DNA of 45,348 bases from Mitsuaria sp. GD03876 (GTDB lineage Bacteria > Pseudomonadota > Gammaproteobacteria > Burkholderiales > Burkholderiaceae_C). The notes beneath the pieces are model-generated. The model saw only the letters and a list, made by a program, of their open reading frames with translations, was not told where the DNA came from and made no database searches. Position 1 is the first letter of the stretch. Each line of letters opens with the position of its first letter. The position numbers and the translations under genes are program-made. This document shows positions 1-7,525 of the stretch, piece by piece. The stretch is from assembly GCF_029840635.1 (NCBI RefSeq), contig NZ_JAOCCU010000050.1, positions 1 to 45,348 on the forward strand. The letters are read 5' to 3'.

Positions 1-9
1 CTTGCTCAT
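1..9 (-). CDS. start of a divergent gene leaving the window (3 codons visible)
   Basis: On the minus strand, bases 9 to 1 read ATG AGC AAG (Met-Ser-Lys). A GGAG ribosome-binding sequence lies about 7 bases upstream. The gene would be divergent from the LysR regulator at 171, the usual arrangement of a LysR regulator and its target. Only the first codons are inside the window, so no product can be named, and the call rests on the start context alone. Confidence 0.4.
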
Positions 10-54
10 GTTTCGCTCCAGTTGCGAGGTGTTGAAAAGGTGAGCGAAGCTTAA

Positions 55-73
55 GAATTCATCCGATTCGAAT
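55..73. promoter_or_regulatory. candidate LysR operator in the divergent spacer
   Basis: The spacer between the left-edge start and the LysR gene contains GAATTC followed closely by the perfect palindrome ATTCGAAT (66-73) in an AT-richer stretch. LysR-type regulators usually bind dyads in the spacer to the divergently transcribed target. Assigning this dyad to the adjacent regulator is an inference. Confidence 0.3.
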
Positions 74-170
74 AAAGGCGACGATCTCGATATCTTTTTT
101 CCTGGTGATGAATAATCGGCCCGCCGGTCAGCCATCCGTCGTCGGAACGCGCCGAGCCAGGAGGAGTTCC

Positions 171-1115
171 ATGGACCAGTTGCTCGCGCTGCGCGTCTTC
201 GTGCGCATCGCCGAATCGGGTGCGTTCTCGAAAGCCGCGGACGCGATGAACATCCCGCGCCCGACCGTGACGAAACTCGTGCAGGACCTCGAGCGTCACC
301 TCGGCACCCGGTTGCTGCAGCGCACGACGCGGCGCGTCAGCGTGACGCCCGAGGGCGCCGCGTACTACGAGCGCGCGCGGCGCCTGATCGAGGACCTCGC
401 CGAGATGGACGAACTGGCCGCGCGGTCGCGGGCGCAGGCGAGGGGGCGCTTGCGCGTGGACATCGGATCGGTGCTCGCGAACATGATCCTGATCCCGGCG
501 CTGCCGGACTTTCGCGCGCGACATCCCGAGTTGCACGTGGACCTGGGCGTCAGCGACCGGCCGGTCGACCTGATCGGCGAAGGCGTCGATTGCGTGATCC
601 GCGGCGGCGAGCTCGCGGACACGACGCTGGTCGCGCGCCGCATCGCCGATCTCGACTGGGTCACCTGCGCGAGCCCGGTCTACCTGAAGGCGCGGGGCGT
701 TCCGAAACATCCCTCCGAACTGATCGCGCGGGCGCACGGGCCGGACGACCGGGCGCGCGTGCCGGGACATGCGATCGCGGGCTACTTCTCGTCGCTGACG
801 GGACGGGCGTTCCCGCTGGAGTTCCACCGCGACGGCGAGTCCCTGCAGGTCGCCGGCGAGGCGGCGATGGCCGTCAACGAGAGCACCGCGCACCTGAGCG
901 CGCTGCTGTCGGGCGCGGGCGTGGGGCAGACCTTCCGCTTCGCGGCGGCACCGCACCTGGCATCCGGCGCGCTGTGCGCGATCCTGGACGACTGGACCCG
1001 CCCGCGCCATCCGCTGCACGTCGTCTACCCGGCGTCGCGGCACCTGAGCGCGAAGCTGCGGCTGTTCGTCGATTGGGTCTCGGAGGTGTTCGCGGCCTTC
1101 GACGATCGGCCTTGA
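171..1115 (+). CDS. LysR family transcriptional regulator
   Basis: A 314-residue LysR-type transcriptional regulator. The N-terminal winged helix-turn-helix spans roughly residues 1-60 and includes ESGAFSKAADAMNIPRPTVT and the wing LLQRTTRRVSVTPEG. The periplasmic-binding-protein-like effector domain follows from about residue 90 (RGRLRVDIGSVLAN onward) to the C-terminus. I chose the ATG at 171 because AGGAGGAG lies just upstream (159-166) and the family HTH starts at once; an in-frame ATG at 105 would add 22 atypical residues. It appears to be divergent from a gene whose start lies at base 9, its probable target. The sequence gives no clue to the effector. It belongs to the broad group of LysR proteins next to dehydrogenases or exporters, but this cannot be refined here. 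Confidence 0.93.
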   Translation: MDQLLALRVFVRIAESGAFSKAADAMNIPRPTVTKLVQDLERHLGTRLLQRTTRRVSVTPEGAAYYERARRLIEDLAEMDELAARSRAQARGRLRVDIGSVLANMILIPALPDFRARHPELHVDLGVSDRPVDLIGEGVDCVIRGGELADTTLVARRIADLDWVTCASPVYLKARGVPKHPSELIARAHGPDDRARVPGHAIAGYFSSLTGRAFPLEFHRDGESLQVAGEAAMAVNESTAHLSALLSGAGVGQTFRFAAAPHLASGALCAILDDWTRPRHPLHVVYPASRHLSAKLRLFVDWVSEVFAAFDDRP

Positions 1116-1149
1116 GTCCCGCGGGTGAAGCCGCGCGGGGGAGGGGCGC

Positions 1150-1545
1150 TCAGTTGATGATCTCGCCCATGCCCGCCGCGACGCGGGCGCGCAGGGTCTC
1201 GATGAACGCCGCGTCGTAGGGCTCCCAGTCGTCCAGCTCGCCGACGACCTTGAGCGCATGCGCGCTGCGATAGGAACGGGTGGGGTTGCCGGGGAACTTC
1301 TTGTCCGTGACGTTGGGATCGTTCTCGAAGTCGCCGAGCGGCTCGACGACGTAGACCCGCGGCCGGCCGTCGCCCTTGGCCATCTCGGCCGCCAGGCCGG
1401 CGCCCTTGGCGAGGGCCGTGAAGTAGATGTGGTTCATGACGATGCTCGGCTGGTAGTTCGACCTGAAGCCCGGGGTGAGCAGGTCGCCTGGCCGGAGCTC
1501 GGCCTTGGTGCCGTGGAAGAAGGGGCCTTTTTCGTCGATGAGCAT
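1150..1545 (-). CDS. arr: Arr-type rifamycin ADP-ribosyltransferase
   Basis: A 131-residue protein matching the whole Arr family. Enzymes of this family transfer ADP-ribose from NAD+ to the C23 hydroxyl of rifamycins, inactivating the antibiotic in the cytoplasm. Visible family features are the N-terminal GPFFHGTKAEL with the conserved His, GFRSNYQPSIVMNHIYFTA, and the block EPLGDFENDPNVTDKKFPGN followed by PTRSYRS. Length agrees with the family (about 140). The ATG at 1545 (MLIDEKGPFF) fits family starts; the frame stays open to 1599 with a Pro/Arg-rich extension that looks spurious. It is convergent with the LysR gene (34-bp gap) and divergent from truD. Arr homologues are common in environmental chromosomes. 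Whether this copy confers resistance cannot be told from sequence. Confidence 0.93.
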   Translation of the reverse strand: MLIDEKGPFFHGTKAELRPGDLLTPGFRSNYQPSIVMNHIYFTALAKGAGLAAEMAKGDGRPRVYVVEPLGDFENDPNVTDKKFPGNPTRSYRSAHALKVVGELDDWEPYDAAFIETLRARVAAGMGEIIN

Positions 1546-1694
1546 GGGCGTTCCGGGGCGAAGGGATCGGGGAGGCGCGGGCGATGGGGCGGTCCGCATC
1601 GTAGCCCCGCGGTGGGGGGAGAATCGCGGCTTCGACCGCCCCTGGCCGGACAGACTGCCTGTCCCGATCTCCAGTGGGTGCCGTCAGACCATCC

Positions 1695-2708
1695 ATGACC
1701 GACGCTCAATACACGACCTTGCCCCAGTGGCCCCATGCCTATCCCCACAGCGGCGCCAGCGCCACGCTGAAGCTCCTCAACGAGGACTTCATCGTGACCG
1801 AGCTGCCGCTGCAGCTGCCCTCCGGCGAGGGTGAGCACATCTGGCTGGACATCGAGAAGAACGGCGCCAACACGGCCTACATCGCCCAGCAGCTCGCCGA
1901 GGCCGTCGGCGTCGAGGAACGGGACGTGGGCTATGCCGGCCTCAAGGACCGCTATGCCATCACCCGGCAGTGGTTCAGCATCTATCGGCCCAAGGGCGAG
2001 ACGCCCGACCTGACCCAGTTCCAGCACCCGGAGTTCAAGGTGCTGAGCCAGACCCGCCACGTGAAGAAGCTGCGTCCCGGCGACCTGCAGGGCAACCGGT
2101 TCCGCATCGTGCTGCGTGACGTGACCGGCGACCGCGCCGCCATCGAGGCCAATCTCGCGGCGGTCGCGTCGCAGGGCGTGCCCAACTACTTCGGCGCCCA
2201 GCGCTTCGGCCACGACGGCGGCAACGTCGAGCAGGGCCGGGCGATGCTGGCGCGCGAGATCCGCGTGCGCAACCCGAAGAAGAAGGGCATCTACCTGTCG
2301 GCGGTGCGCTCCTTCGTCTTCAATGAAGTGCTGGCGCTGCGCATCCAGCAGGGGCTGTGGGGGCAGACCCTGCCCGGTGACGTGATGGACGAGGCGGGCC
2401 GACCCACCGGACCGCTCTGGGGACGCGGCCGAGTGACCACCACCGATCAGGCGCAGGCCCTGGAGAACGGCGTGGCCGGACAGCACGCCACCTTGTGCGA
2501 CGGCATGGAACACGCGGGCCTGGATCAGGAGCGCCGCGCGCTGGTGGCGAGCCCGGTGGACATGTCGTGGGAATGGCCGCAGGCCGATCAACTGGTGCTG
2601 ACGTTCTCCTTGCCCGCCGGCAACTACGCGACGTCCGTCCTGAACGAGATTCTGCGCACGACGGAGCCTGAGCGGCACACGGAGGGCGAGCCCGCGGCCG
2701 TCGAGTGA
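1695..2708 (+). CDS. truD: tRNA pseudouridine(13) synthase TruD
   Basis: A 337-residue enzyme that isomerises U13 of certain tRNAs, notably tRNA-Glu, to pseudouridine. The family-defining GYAGLKDRYAITRQ is at residues 79-92, with D85 in the position of the catalytic aspartate. NYFGAQRFGHDGGN follows about 80 residues later, and the TRUD insertion domain covers the middle (KKKGIYLSAVRSFVFNEVL onward). Length matches E. coli TruD (349). The ATG at 1695 gives MTDAQYTTLPQ; an upstream in-frame ATG at 1674 adds only 7 residues. In many proteobacteria truD sits with ispF and surE, but here it stands between arr and a TAXI receptor. The short C-terminal tail after RTTEPE is poorly conserved. Confidence 0.96.
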   Translation: MTDAQYTTLPQWPHAYPHSGASATLKLLNEDFIVTELPLQLPSGEGEHIWLDIEKNGANTAYIAQQLAEAVGVEERDVGYAGLKDRYAITRQWFSIYRPKGETPDLTQFQHPEFKVLSQTRHVKKLRPGDLQGNRFRIVLRDVTGDRAAIEANLAAVASQGVPNYFGAQRFGHDGGNVEQGRAMLAREIRVRNPKKKGIYLSAVRSFVFNEVLALRIQQGLWGQTLPGDVMDEAGRPTGPLWGRGRVTTTDQAQALENGVAGQHATLCDGMEHAGLDQERRALVASPVDMSWEWPQADQLVLTFSLPAGNYATSVLNEILRTTEPERHTEGEPAAVE

Positions 2709-2798
2709 CGGGCGCTTGGCTTGGGTTCAGGGCTACTGATCGTCAGCGAGCGGCACGCGCTCAAGGCGAATGCCCTTGGCTTTCAAACCGCTCGTCGA

Positions 2799-4178
2799 TC
2801 ACTCGGTCGGCCCGTCCGCCGGCCGAGGCCGCTGCGCCAGCAGGCGCTTGCGCACCGCGTGGATGTTGTTGCGCAGCGCGTAGAGCTCCTCGGCATAGGA
2901 CAGCGGCACCGCGATGCGGTGCGTGACGCGGTCCAGTTCGTCCAGTTCGTCGAGCAGGGCCTCGCGCTCGCCCGTGCCGGTTTCCAGCTTCGCTTCCACC
3001 TCGCGCAGCCGCGCGTACCAGCGGAACACCCGCGAGCGCACGCGGAAGGTGTAGAGCGGCGGCACCACGCGCGACAGCGGCAGCATCAGCACCAGCAGGC
3101 CGCCGACCACCAGCCACATGCGTTCCAGCAGATTGCCGGCCCAGAAGGGCAGGTAACGCGCCCAGGCCGGCGGCGTGCCGTTGATCGCGCGGTCGCCCTC
3201 GGCGCTGACCGGCAGCTCGCTGGTCCGGGTGTTGGGGAAGTCGCGCGCGCCGTTGAACCAGCCGGCCCCGCTGTGCTGCCCCAGCGCCGCCTGCGCGAAC
3301 AGCTGGCGCAGGGCAGGGTGCGTCTGCTCGCGTGCCAGCAGCGCGGTGGTGGTGGCCAGCAGCGGCACGTCGTGCGGCGGCAGGTCGGCCGCCAGGTCCA
3401 CCACGCCGCGCGGCAGCGTCACCGTGGACAGGAAGGGCAGGTGGCGCGAGTAGGCCTCGTTCTGCTCGAAGGCCATCAGCGCGATGGCCGGGTCCCGGAG
3501 CAGCGCGCGGATCAAGCCGGCCTGCGGCGCCGAGATCAGCACCGCGGCATCCAGCCGGCCCTCGCGCAGCGCCGCGCCGGCCGCGTCGGGCGGCAGGTTG
3601 GACAGCCGCAGGTCGGTCGGTTTCAGCTGGTTCAGGGCCAGCAGCTTCTCGACGATCTGCGGGACGCCGCTGCCGTCCTGGTCCACGTTGACCCGCAGGC
3701 CGCGCAGCTGGGTCAGGCGCTGCAGTTCACCGCCGGGCAGGCGGCGCGCGACGCCGAGATCGCGGCGATAGAAGATCCAGATCGGCTCGTAGAACAGGCT
3801 GCCCAGCGAGACGATGCCGGCCTCGGTGTCGGCCGCCGGATCGGCCATGCCGCCGCGCACGAAGCCCACGTCGGCGGTGCCCGCGCGCAGATGGGCCAGG
3901 TCGTCCTGCGCGCCTTCGCTGCCGATCAGCTGCACCTGGATGCGCTCGCGCGCCAGCGCCTTCGCATAGCCTTCGCCGAAGTTGGCATAGGCGCTCCCGG
4001 CGGGGCCGGTGGCCAACCGCACCTGGCGTGGCGGCTGCGGGTCGAGCCACCAGTAGGCCGCCACCAGCAAGCCGCCGCCGAGCAGCAGCAGCGGTCCCAT
4101 CGAGACCATCATGTCGCGCAGCGTCTGCAGCAGCAGGCGCAGGCGGCGGGTGGCGTGCCATTGCTGAATCGGGGTCAT
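2799..4178 (-). CDS. membrane-anchored TAXI family TRAP-type solute receptor
   Basis: A 459-residue protein of the TAXI (TRAP-associated extracytoplasmic immunogenic) family. There is no cleavable signal; the N-terminus is held by one transmembrane segment at about residues 27-46 (MGPLLLLGGGLLVAAYWWL). The solute-binding fold starts at VRLATGPAGSAYANFGEGYA and includes LRAGTADVGFVRGG and LRGLRVNVDQDGSGVPQIVEKLL. A second hydrophobic segment near residues 355-380 (LLERMWLVVGGLLVLMLPLS) is followed by a charged, coiled-coil-like tail of about 80 residues. Two-segment TAXI proteins without a neighbouring DctM/DctQ permease are known in Burkholderiales. No permease gene is nearby, so the protein may act as a sensor or use a distant transporter. 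The ligand is unknown. Confidence 0.85.
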   Translation of the reverse strand: MTPIQQWHATRRLRLLLQTLRDMMVSMGPLLLLGGGLLVAAYWWLDPQPPRQVRLATGPAGSAYANFGEGYAKALARERIQVQLIGSEGAQDDLAHLRAGTADVGFVRGGMADPAADTEAGIVSLGSLFYEPIWIFYRRDLGVARRLPGGELQRLTQLRGLRVNVDQDGSGVPQIVEKLLALNQLKPTDLRLSNLPPDAAGAALREGRLDAAVLISAPQAGLIRALLRDPAIALMAFEQNEAYSRHLPFLSTVTLPRGVVDLAADLPPHDVPLLATTTALLAREQTHPALRQLFAQAALGQHSGAGWFNGARDFPNTRTSELPVSAEGDRAINGTPPAWARYLPFWAGNLLERMWLVVGGLLVLMLPLSRVVPPLYTFRVRSRVFRWYARLREVEAKLETGTGEREALLDELDELDRVTHRIAVPLSYAEELYALRNNIHAVRKRLLAQRPRPADGPTE

Positions 4179-4325
4179 GGCTCATCGTATGCGAGGCCAA
4201 CTGCGTGGACTGTTACGCCCGGTTTGGCGACAAGGCGCCAAGCTGCTTCCGAGGGAATTTCTCCAGCGCGCGATTCGTGGCTCGCATGCTCAAATGCCGA
4301 GCCAACTTCGAAAGCGATTCACTGC

Positions 4326-4874
4326 ATGAAATTGATCGCGCTGCCTCGCCCAGCGGACAGTCTTGCTGAGCGAACTCTCAAGGTGAACCATGCGGGCGAG
4401 CATGGCGCGGTGAATATCTATGCGGGCCAGCGCCTCGTGGCTCAGGTCACGTGTCGAAGTCTCCTCGACGAACTCGCCGAGTTCCAATCGCACGAGGAAA
4501 AGCACAGGGCCATATTCCAGGCCGAGCTTGAGCGCCGGGGTGTCCGGCGTTGCCGCAGCTACCTGCTGTGTGGCGTCGGCGGCTACACGCTTGGCGTCAT
4601 CACCGCGCTCTTTGGTCGTAGCGCCATTGCCGCGACGACGGTCGCGGTGGAACGGGTGGTTCTCGGTCACCTGAAGCACCAGCTTCGGGACCTGGCCGGT
4701 GTCGATGACGCCGCGGTCGTCGCCATCAGTTCCATCGTGCAAGAAGAGCAGCAGCACCACGACAGCTCAGCCGCTCATTTCCAAGGTCGGGCGAGGTCGT
4801 TTTGGCTCCGCATGCTGACGCCAGTGGTGTCTGCGTCCACCGAGACCGTTATATGGCTTGGTATGCGGTTATGA
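4326..4874 (+). CDS. COQ7-type demethoxyubiquinone hydroxylase family protein (short form)
   Basis: A 182-residue ferritin-like di-iron protein of the COQ7 family, whose members hydroxylate C6 of demethoxyubiquinone in the last ring hydroxylation of ubiquinone synthesis. The four-helix di-iron ligands are all visible: E25 (NHAGEHGAV), E57xxH60 (SHEEKHR), E109 (AVERVV) and E141xxH144 (QEEQQHH). Hydrophobic stretches at about 80-105 and 165-180 fit a membrane-surface protein. Burkholderiales coq7 genes usually encode about 210 residues; this one lacks the usual N-terminal leader and sits in lower-GC accessory DNA beside a GNAT gene. It may therefore be an extra or acquired copy. The start has only a weak ribosome-binding sequence. 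Ubiquinone as substrate is inferred from the family. Confidence 0.85.
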   Translation: MKLIALPRPADSLAERTLKVNHAGEHGAVNIYAGQRLVAQVTCRSLLDELAEFQSHEEKHRAIFQAELERRGVRRCRSYLLCGVGGYTLGVITALFGRSAIAATTVAVERVVLGHLKHQLRDLAGVDDAAVVAISSIVQEEQQHHDSSAAHFQGRARSFWLRMLTPVVSASTETVIWLGMRL

Positions 4875-4906
4875 GCGACGGGTTGGGCTGAGGGGCGACC
4901 CGCCCC

Positions 4907-5500
4907 ATGAAACGATCCCGTGCTGACGAGTTTCCTGGCGACATGACAGCCCGGCAAACAAAGGACGCCTACTCGATGCTTCCGACACTTGGCCTGGACT
5001 GGGCCTTCCTCAGGCCGGTGAAAACATCGGACCTCGCACGCTGGCTGACGTACCTGCAGGGCGACGCCGTGCGACAGGGCATCAGCTGGCGGCCCCAACG
5101 CGTCGATGAACTTGAAGAGTTCGTGAACGCGGCGAGTTTTGAAGAAGGTGCCAGGCAACTTCGGTTCGCGATCGCATTGCAGTCCGACGACTCGCTCATC
5201 GGTACTGTTGGATTGCATTCGATCGTGCGGGACCACCGAAGCGCCGAGATCGCCTACGACATTCATCCGACGCATTGGGGCCGCGGCCTCGCATCGGCAG
5301 CATGCGAAGCGGTGACCCATTGGGCGCGAACGAAAGGCCTTTTCAGGATTCAAGCAACAGCGCTCGAGGACAACAAGGCATCTATCCGCGTGTTGGAACG
5401 ATGCGGGTTCAAACAGGAGGGGGTGTTGCGTGGCTATCGCTGGGTCGATGGCGCCGCTCGAACGTCCCTGGTGTTCAGCAATGTTCCAGGCGATGCATAG
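4907..5500 (+). CDS. GNAT family N-acetyltransferase (RimJ/RimL-like)
   Basis: A 197-residue acetyltransferase. The GNAT fold runs from LDWAFLRPVKTSDLARWL to the end. Motif A, IHPTHWGRGLASAACEAV, carries the pyrophosphate-binding Gly-Arg-Gly signature, and ATALEDNKASIRVLERCGF followed by KQEGVLRG is the typical RimJ-like C-terminal block. These proteins use acetyl-CoA to acetylate amino groups of proteins, antibiotics or small molecules; the acceptor here is unknown. The first ATG (4907) has a GAGGGG sequence about 9 bases upstream, while ATGs at 4943 and 4976 would remove a poorly conserved leader. The gene follows the COQ7-type gene by 32 bases on the same strand and probably shares its transcript. 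Base composition is lower in GC than the flanking core genes. Confidence 0.85.
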   Translation: MKRSRADEFPGDMTARQTKDAYSMLPTLGLDWAFLRPVKTSDLARWLTYLQGDAVRQGISWRPQRVDELEEFVNAASFEEGARQLRFAIALQSDDSLIGTVGLHSIVRDHRSAEIAYDIHPTHWGRGLASAACEAVTHWARTKGLFRIQATALEDNKASIRVLERCGFKQEGVLRGYRWVDGAARTSLVFSNVPGDA

Positions 5501-5546
5501 CGGGCCGTCCGCCTCCGCTGCTCGCGAACCTCGCACCGGTACGACC

Positions 5547-5999
5547 ATGACCACGCCCGCCAACTTGAAGATGCTGACGATGTTGGTTGCCGCGGTTTGC
5601 TCATTTCCTTCGATGGCAAGTTCATCGACCGAGCCCGCTCCAATTGACGCGACGGTGTCCTCAAACCTTGAGCCACCGAATCCTGTCCTGTGCCGTTCCT
5701 CGATGACGGATTGCCCTCGCGGCCCCGACAAAGGGTCCTTGCCACCGTTGGAACTGCGTCTCCCGCGTTCCACGGCCGCCACGCCTGGGGCCCACGCGTC
5801 GTTGTCGACCCGCGCTGAACGAGGCAACAACGCCATCCGCTTTAAACCCGTTCCGACGCTCGTCGAATGGGGAATCAAAGGCAGTACCGAAGCGCTGGTC
5901 GAGTGCAGGAAAGGCGCGTTCCCGGGCGCGGTCGTCGCCTCGTATCAGGTCTGGACGCCGCAGAGCAACGCACAGCCGGATCATTGCGACCGGTTCTGA
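5547..5999 (+). CDS. hypothetical secreted protein (gene X of the X-Y module)
   Basis: I do not recognise a family. The predicted product is 150 residues with an N-terminal hydrophobic segment (LKMLTMLVAAVCSFPSMASS) resembling a Sec signal peptide. A Pro-rich middle follows, then a C-terminal domain with cysteines (VECRKGAFPGA and DHCDRF at the end). The ATG at 5547 is chosen because it places the signal-like stretch at the N-terminus; the frame is open from 5430 but overlaps the GNAT gene. It ends 12 bases before the stop of a convergent, internally deleted copy of gene Y. A degenerate, frameshifted remnant of this gene's 3' end recurs at 10999-11072 beside the intact gene Y. That shared, conserved 3' end supports the view that X was a real gene. 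Confidence 0.55.
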   Translation: MTTPANLKMLTMLVAAVCSFPSMASSSTEPAPIDATVSSNLEPPNPVLCRSSMTDCPRGPDKGSLPPLELRLPRSTAATPGAHASLSTRAERGNNAIRFKPVPTLVEWGIKGSTEALVECRKGAFPGAVVASYQVWTPQSNAQPDHCDRF

Positions 6000-6059
6000 T
6001 GGGGGATGCTTCTACGTGGTGGACCACGCCTGGATGGCCTCTTCCAAAACGTCATCCCA
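5958..6059 (+). repeat. 102-bp direct repeat, left copy
   Basis: Bases 5958-6059 match 11031-11132 in the same orientation, with only three mismatches seen by eye. The repeat covers the last 14 codons of gene X, the 12-bp spacer and the last codons of gene Y (opposite strand). Shorter matches continue on both sides with different offsets: 5844-5872 matches 10999-11027, and 6064-6099 matches 11431-11466. The distance between the two copies is 5073 bp. Confidence 0.95.
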
Positions 6060-6099
6060 TCCGAGCATCTCTTCATGGTCGAGGCGCTCGGATTCGTAG
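6012..6099 (-). pseudogene. internally deleted copy of gene Y (compare 11085-11558)
   Basis: Read on the minus strand this encodes YESERLDHEEMLG joined directly to WDDVLEEAIQAWSTT and a stop. In the intact gene Y the same two blocks (YEPERFDYEEMLG and WDDVLEETIQAWSTT) are separated by a further stretch of residues. Comparing offsets (5073 and 5367) shows 294 bases missing, exactly 98 codons, so the deletion is in frame. The N-terminal 30 or so residues of Y are also absent or unrecognisable beyond 6099. It is best read as a remnant without function. Confidence 0.85.
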
Positions 6100-6119
6100 G
6101 GGCGAGCCAGGCGGGCTGC

Positions 6120-6587
6120 CTAGTCTGGAAGCTCGCTCGGCTGAACGCCTTCAGCGATCAATGCGGCCCTGAGCGCACCCGGCGCGCCACTCTCGGCTGC
6201 GTTCCGAATCTTTTCGTTCACCACCAAGAAGTACTGACCTGCATCGGCTGGCAAGATGCCCTGCTTCGTCCAGTCTCCCGGTGAACCACGCTTCGCCGAC
6301 AAGCCACAGTTCTTGTGGGCAAAGATCAGCTTCTGCGGCTTGTAGAGCTTGATGTGTTGTTGAAGCGTCCCCAACTTCTGGGCCCAAATGAACCAGATTT
6401 CGTCGCCATTTGAGGGGTTCGATCTTTGCTGAGGATCCTCTTGCGGCCTCACAGGATCGGTCGCTGCATTGAAGCCGGCGTTGAATACGGCGTGCACGCG
6501 ATAGTCCGTACCAGGATGGACCACTTCTTTCAACCTTCGCCATTCCATGCTGGCGCGGTTCTGCAGGAGGGGCGCCGAACGTCTCAT
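6120..6587 (-). CDS. hypothetical protein
   Basis: A 155-residue protein that I cannot assign to a family. The start at 6587 is supported by AAAGGAAGAG immediately upstream of the ATG. The sequence is soluble-looking with no signal peptide or membrane segment. It has a central block DEIWFIWAQKLGTLQQHIKL, then LIFAHKNCGLSAKRGSPGDW, and a C-terminal Ala-rich helix. It lies on the same strand as the 6835-7290 gene and trlF, inside the segment bracketed by the 102-bp repeats, and its 3' end abuts the deleted gene Y copy. GC is lower than in core genes. Whether it works with trlF is unknown. Confidence 0.6.
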   Translation of the reverse strand: MRRSAPLLQNRASMEWRRLKEVVHPGTDYRVHAVFNAGFNAATDPVRPQEDPQQRSNPSNGDEIWFIWAQKLGTLQQHIKLYKPQKLIFAHKNCGLSAKRGSPGDWTKQGILPADAGQYFLVVNEKIRNAAESGAPGALRAALIAEGVQPSELPD

Positions 6588-6834
6588 GTTCTCTTCCTTT
6601 CACAAGTACTAGGACTGGGGATGCGGGCGTACTGCTGGTGGACTCTAGGCAGAACGAGGGCGGCGGCGCAATGCTCGGGCGAGTGACGAAAGTCATTGCG
6701 GCGGAGTGTCTCGATTCACCGCGATTTGTCGCTCGATCCTGATGACCGGGCACCTCGACGTCTTACGCCAGGCGCGACCATCGGTCCGGGGCGAACGAGC
6801 AGGGCGCCACTCCCGGTTTTGAGACGACCAGCGC

Positions 6835-7290
6835 CTAGCGTGGGCCTTGTCCAAGCACGTCTTCGGGGTCGGGGCTGTGAGCCAAGCGAAGGACGAGCAG
6901 GTCCTCAAGCTCCAGGGTTGGGTGCTTCGCATGGTTCGAGGCGAAGTGGAGCACCTCAGCGAGTGATTCCCCGTCGTGCCAAGTGGTCGGGATGAAGTCC
7001 TCGCCATCGGCATCGACGACATACCCGGAGCGCTCCAGGGCGGCCCAGTCCATGCTGTCGTCCCACGAGCTTGCCTCCTGACCCCACGCCATCAGGTATC
7101 GACACCCCGACGCCGCAAGCCATTCGCAGATCGCTGATTGCCGTGCCGCTTCTGGATGAAGCTCGCTGACCACGAGGGCTCGAAATGGCGTCCCGAACGG
7201 CAAGCGCGGGAATTCGACGTCTGGCGACAGCCACAGGTAAACGATCTTTCCCAGGCTGGAGCGCTCGATGCGGAACAGGCGGGAAGTCAT
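6835..7290 (-). CDS. conserved hypothetical protein (resembles a DUF7684-type family)
   Basis: A 151-residue soluble protein. The arrangement ALVVSELHPEAARQSAICEW, SGCRYLMAWGQEASSWDDSM and FIPTTWHDGESLAEVLHFA is one I associate, from memory only, with a family of small conserved hypotheticals (DUF7684-like) found in polymorphic or accessory regions. No catalytic residues are established. The ATG at 7290 overlaps a tiny out-of-frame ATG and has no clear ribosome-binding sequence. It lies on the same strand as the 6120-6587 gene and trlF, with spacers of about 240 bp on each side, so co-transcription is possible but not shown. Confidence 0.65.
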   Translation of the reverse strand: MTSRLFRIERSSLGKIVYLWLSPDVEFPRLPFGTPFRALVVSELHPEAARQSAICEWLAASGCRYLMAWGQEASSWDDSMDWAALERSGYVVDADGEDFIPTTWHDGESLAEVLHFASNHAKHPTLELEDLLVLRLAHSPDPEDVLGQGPR

Positions 7291-7352
7291 CGGCTCATCG
7301 TATTCGCCGCGCGTTCATCTGCATCCGGTGTGGCGCTTGCACGGCGGAGCCG

Positions 7353-7380
7353 ATGTCCGCTTCAGGCTGGTTGCAGACAT
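7353..7380. repeat. intergenic stem-loop (ATGTCCGC ... GCAGACAT)
   Basis: ATGTCCGC (7353-7360) and GCAGACAT (7373-7380) form an 8-bp stem with one G-T pair around a 12-base loop, in the spacer between trlF and the 6835-7290 gene. There is no T-tract after it, so it is not a typical terminator. It resembles small intergenic hairpins scattered in some proteobacterial genomes. Only one copy was found here by eye. Confidence 0.4.
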
Positions 7381-7525
7381 CCGTAGGCGGCACGGTCAAC
7401 GGCTGGTTTGGTTGATTGTCGACGTCAGGGCTGCGGTCACGCGGCGCCTCGGGCGGCGAACCGGGCGAAAACGATCGTCAGCGCGATCCCCGCGCTTAAC
7501 GCCCGGGGCCGATCGAAAAAATTAG

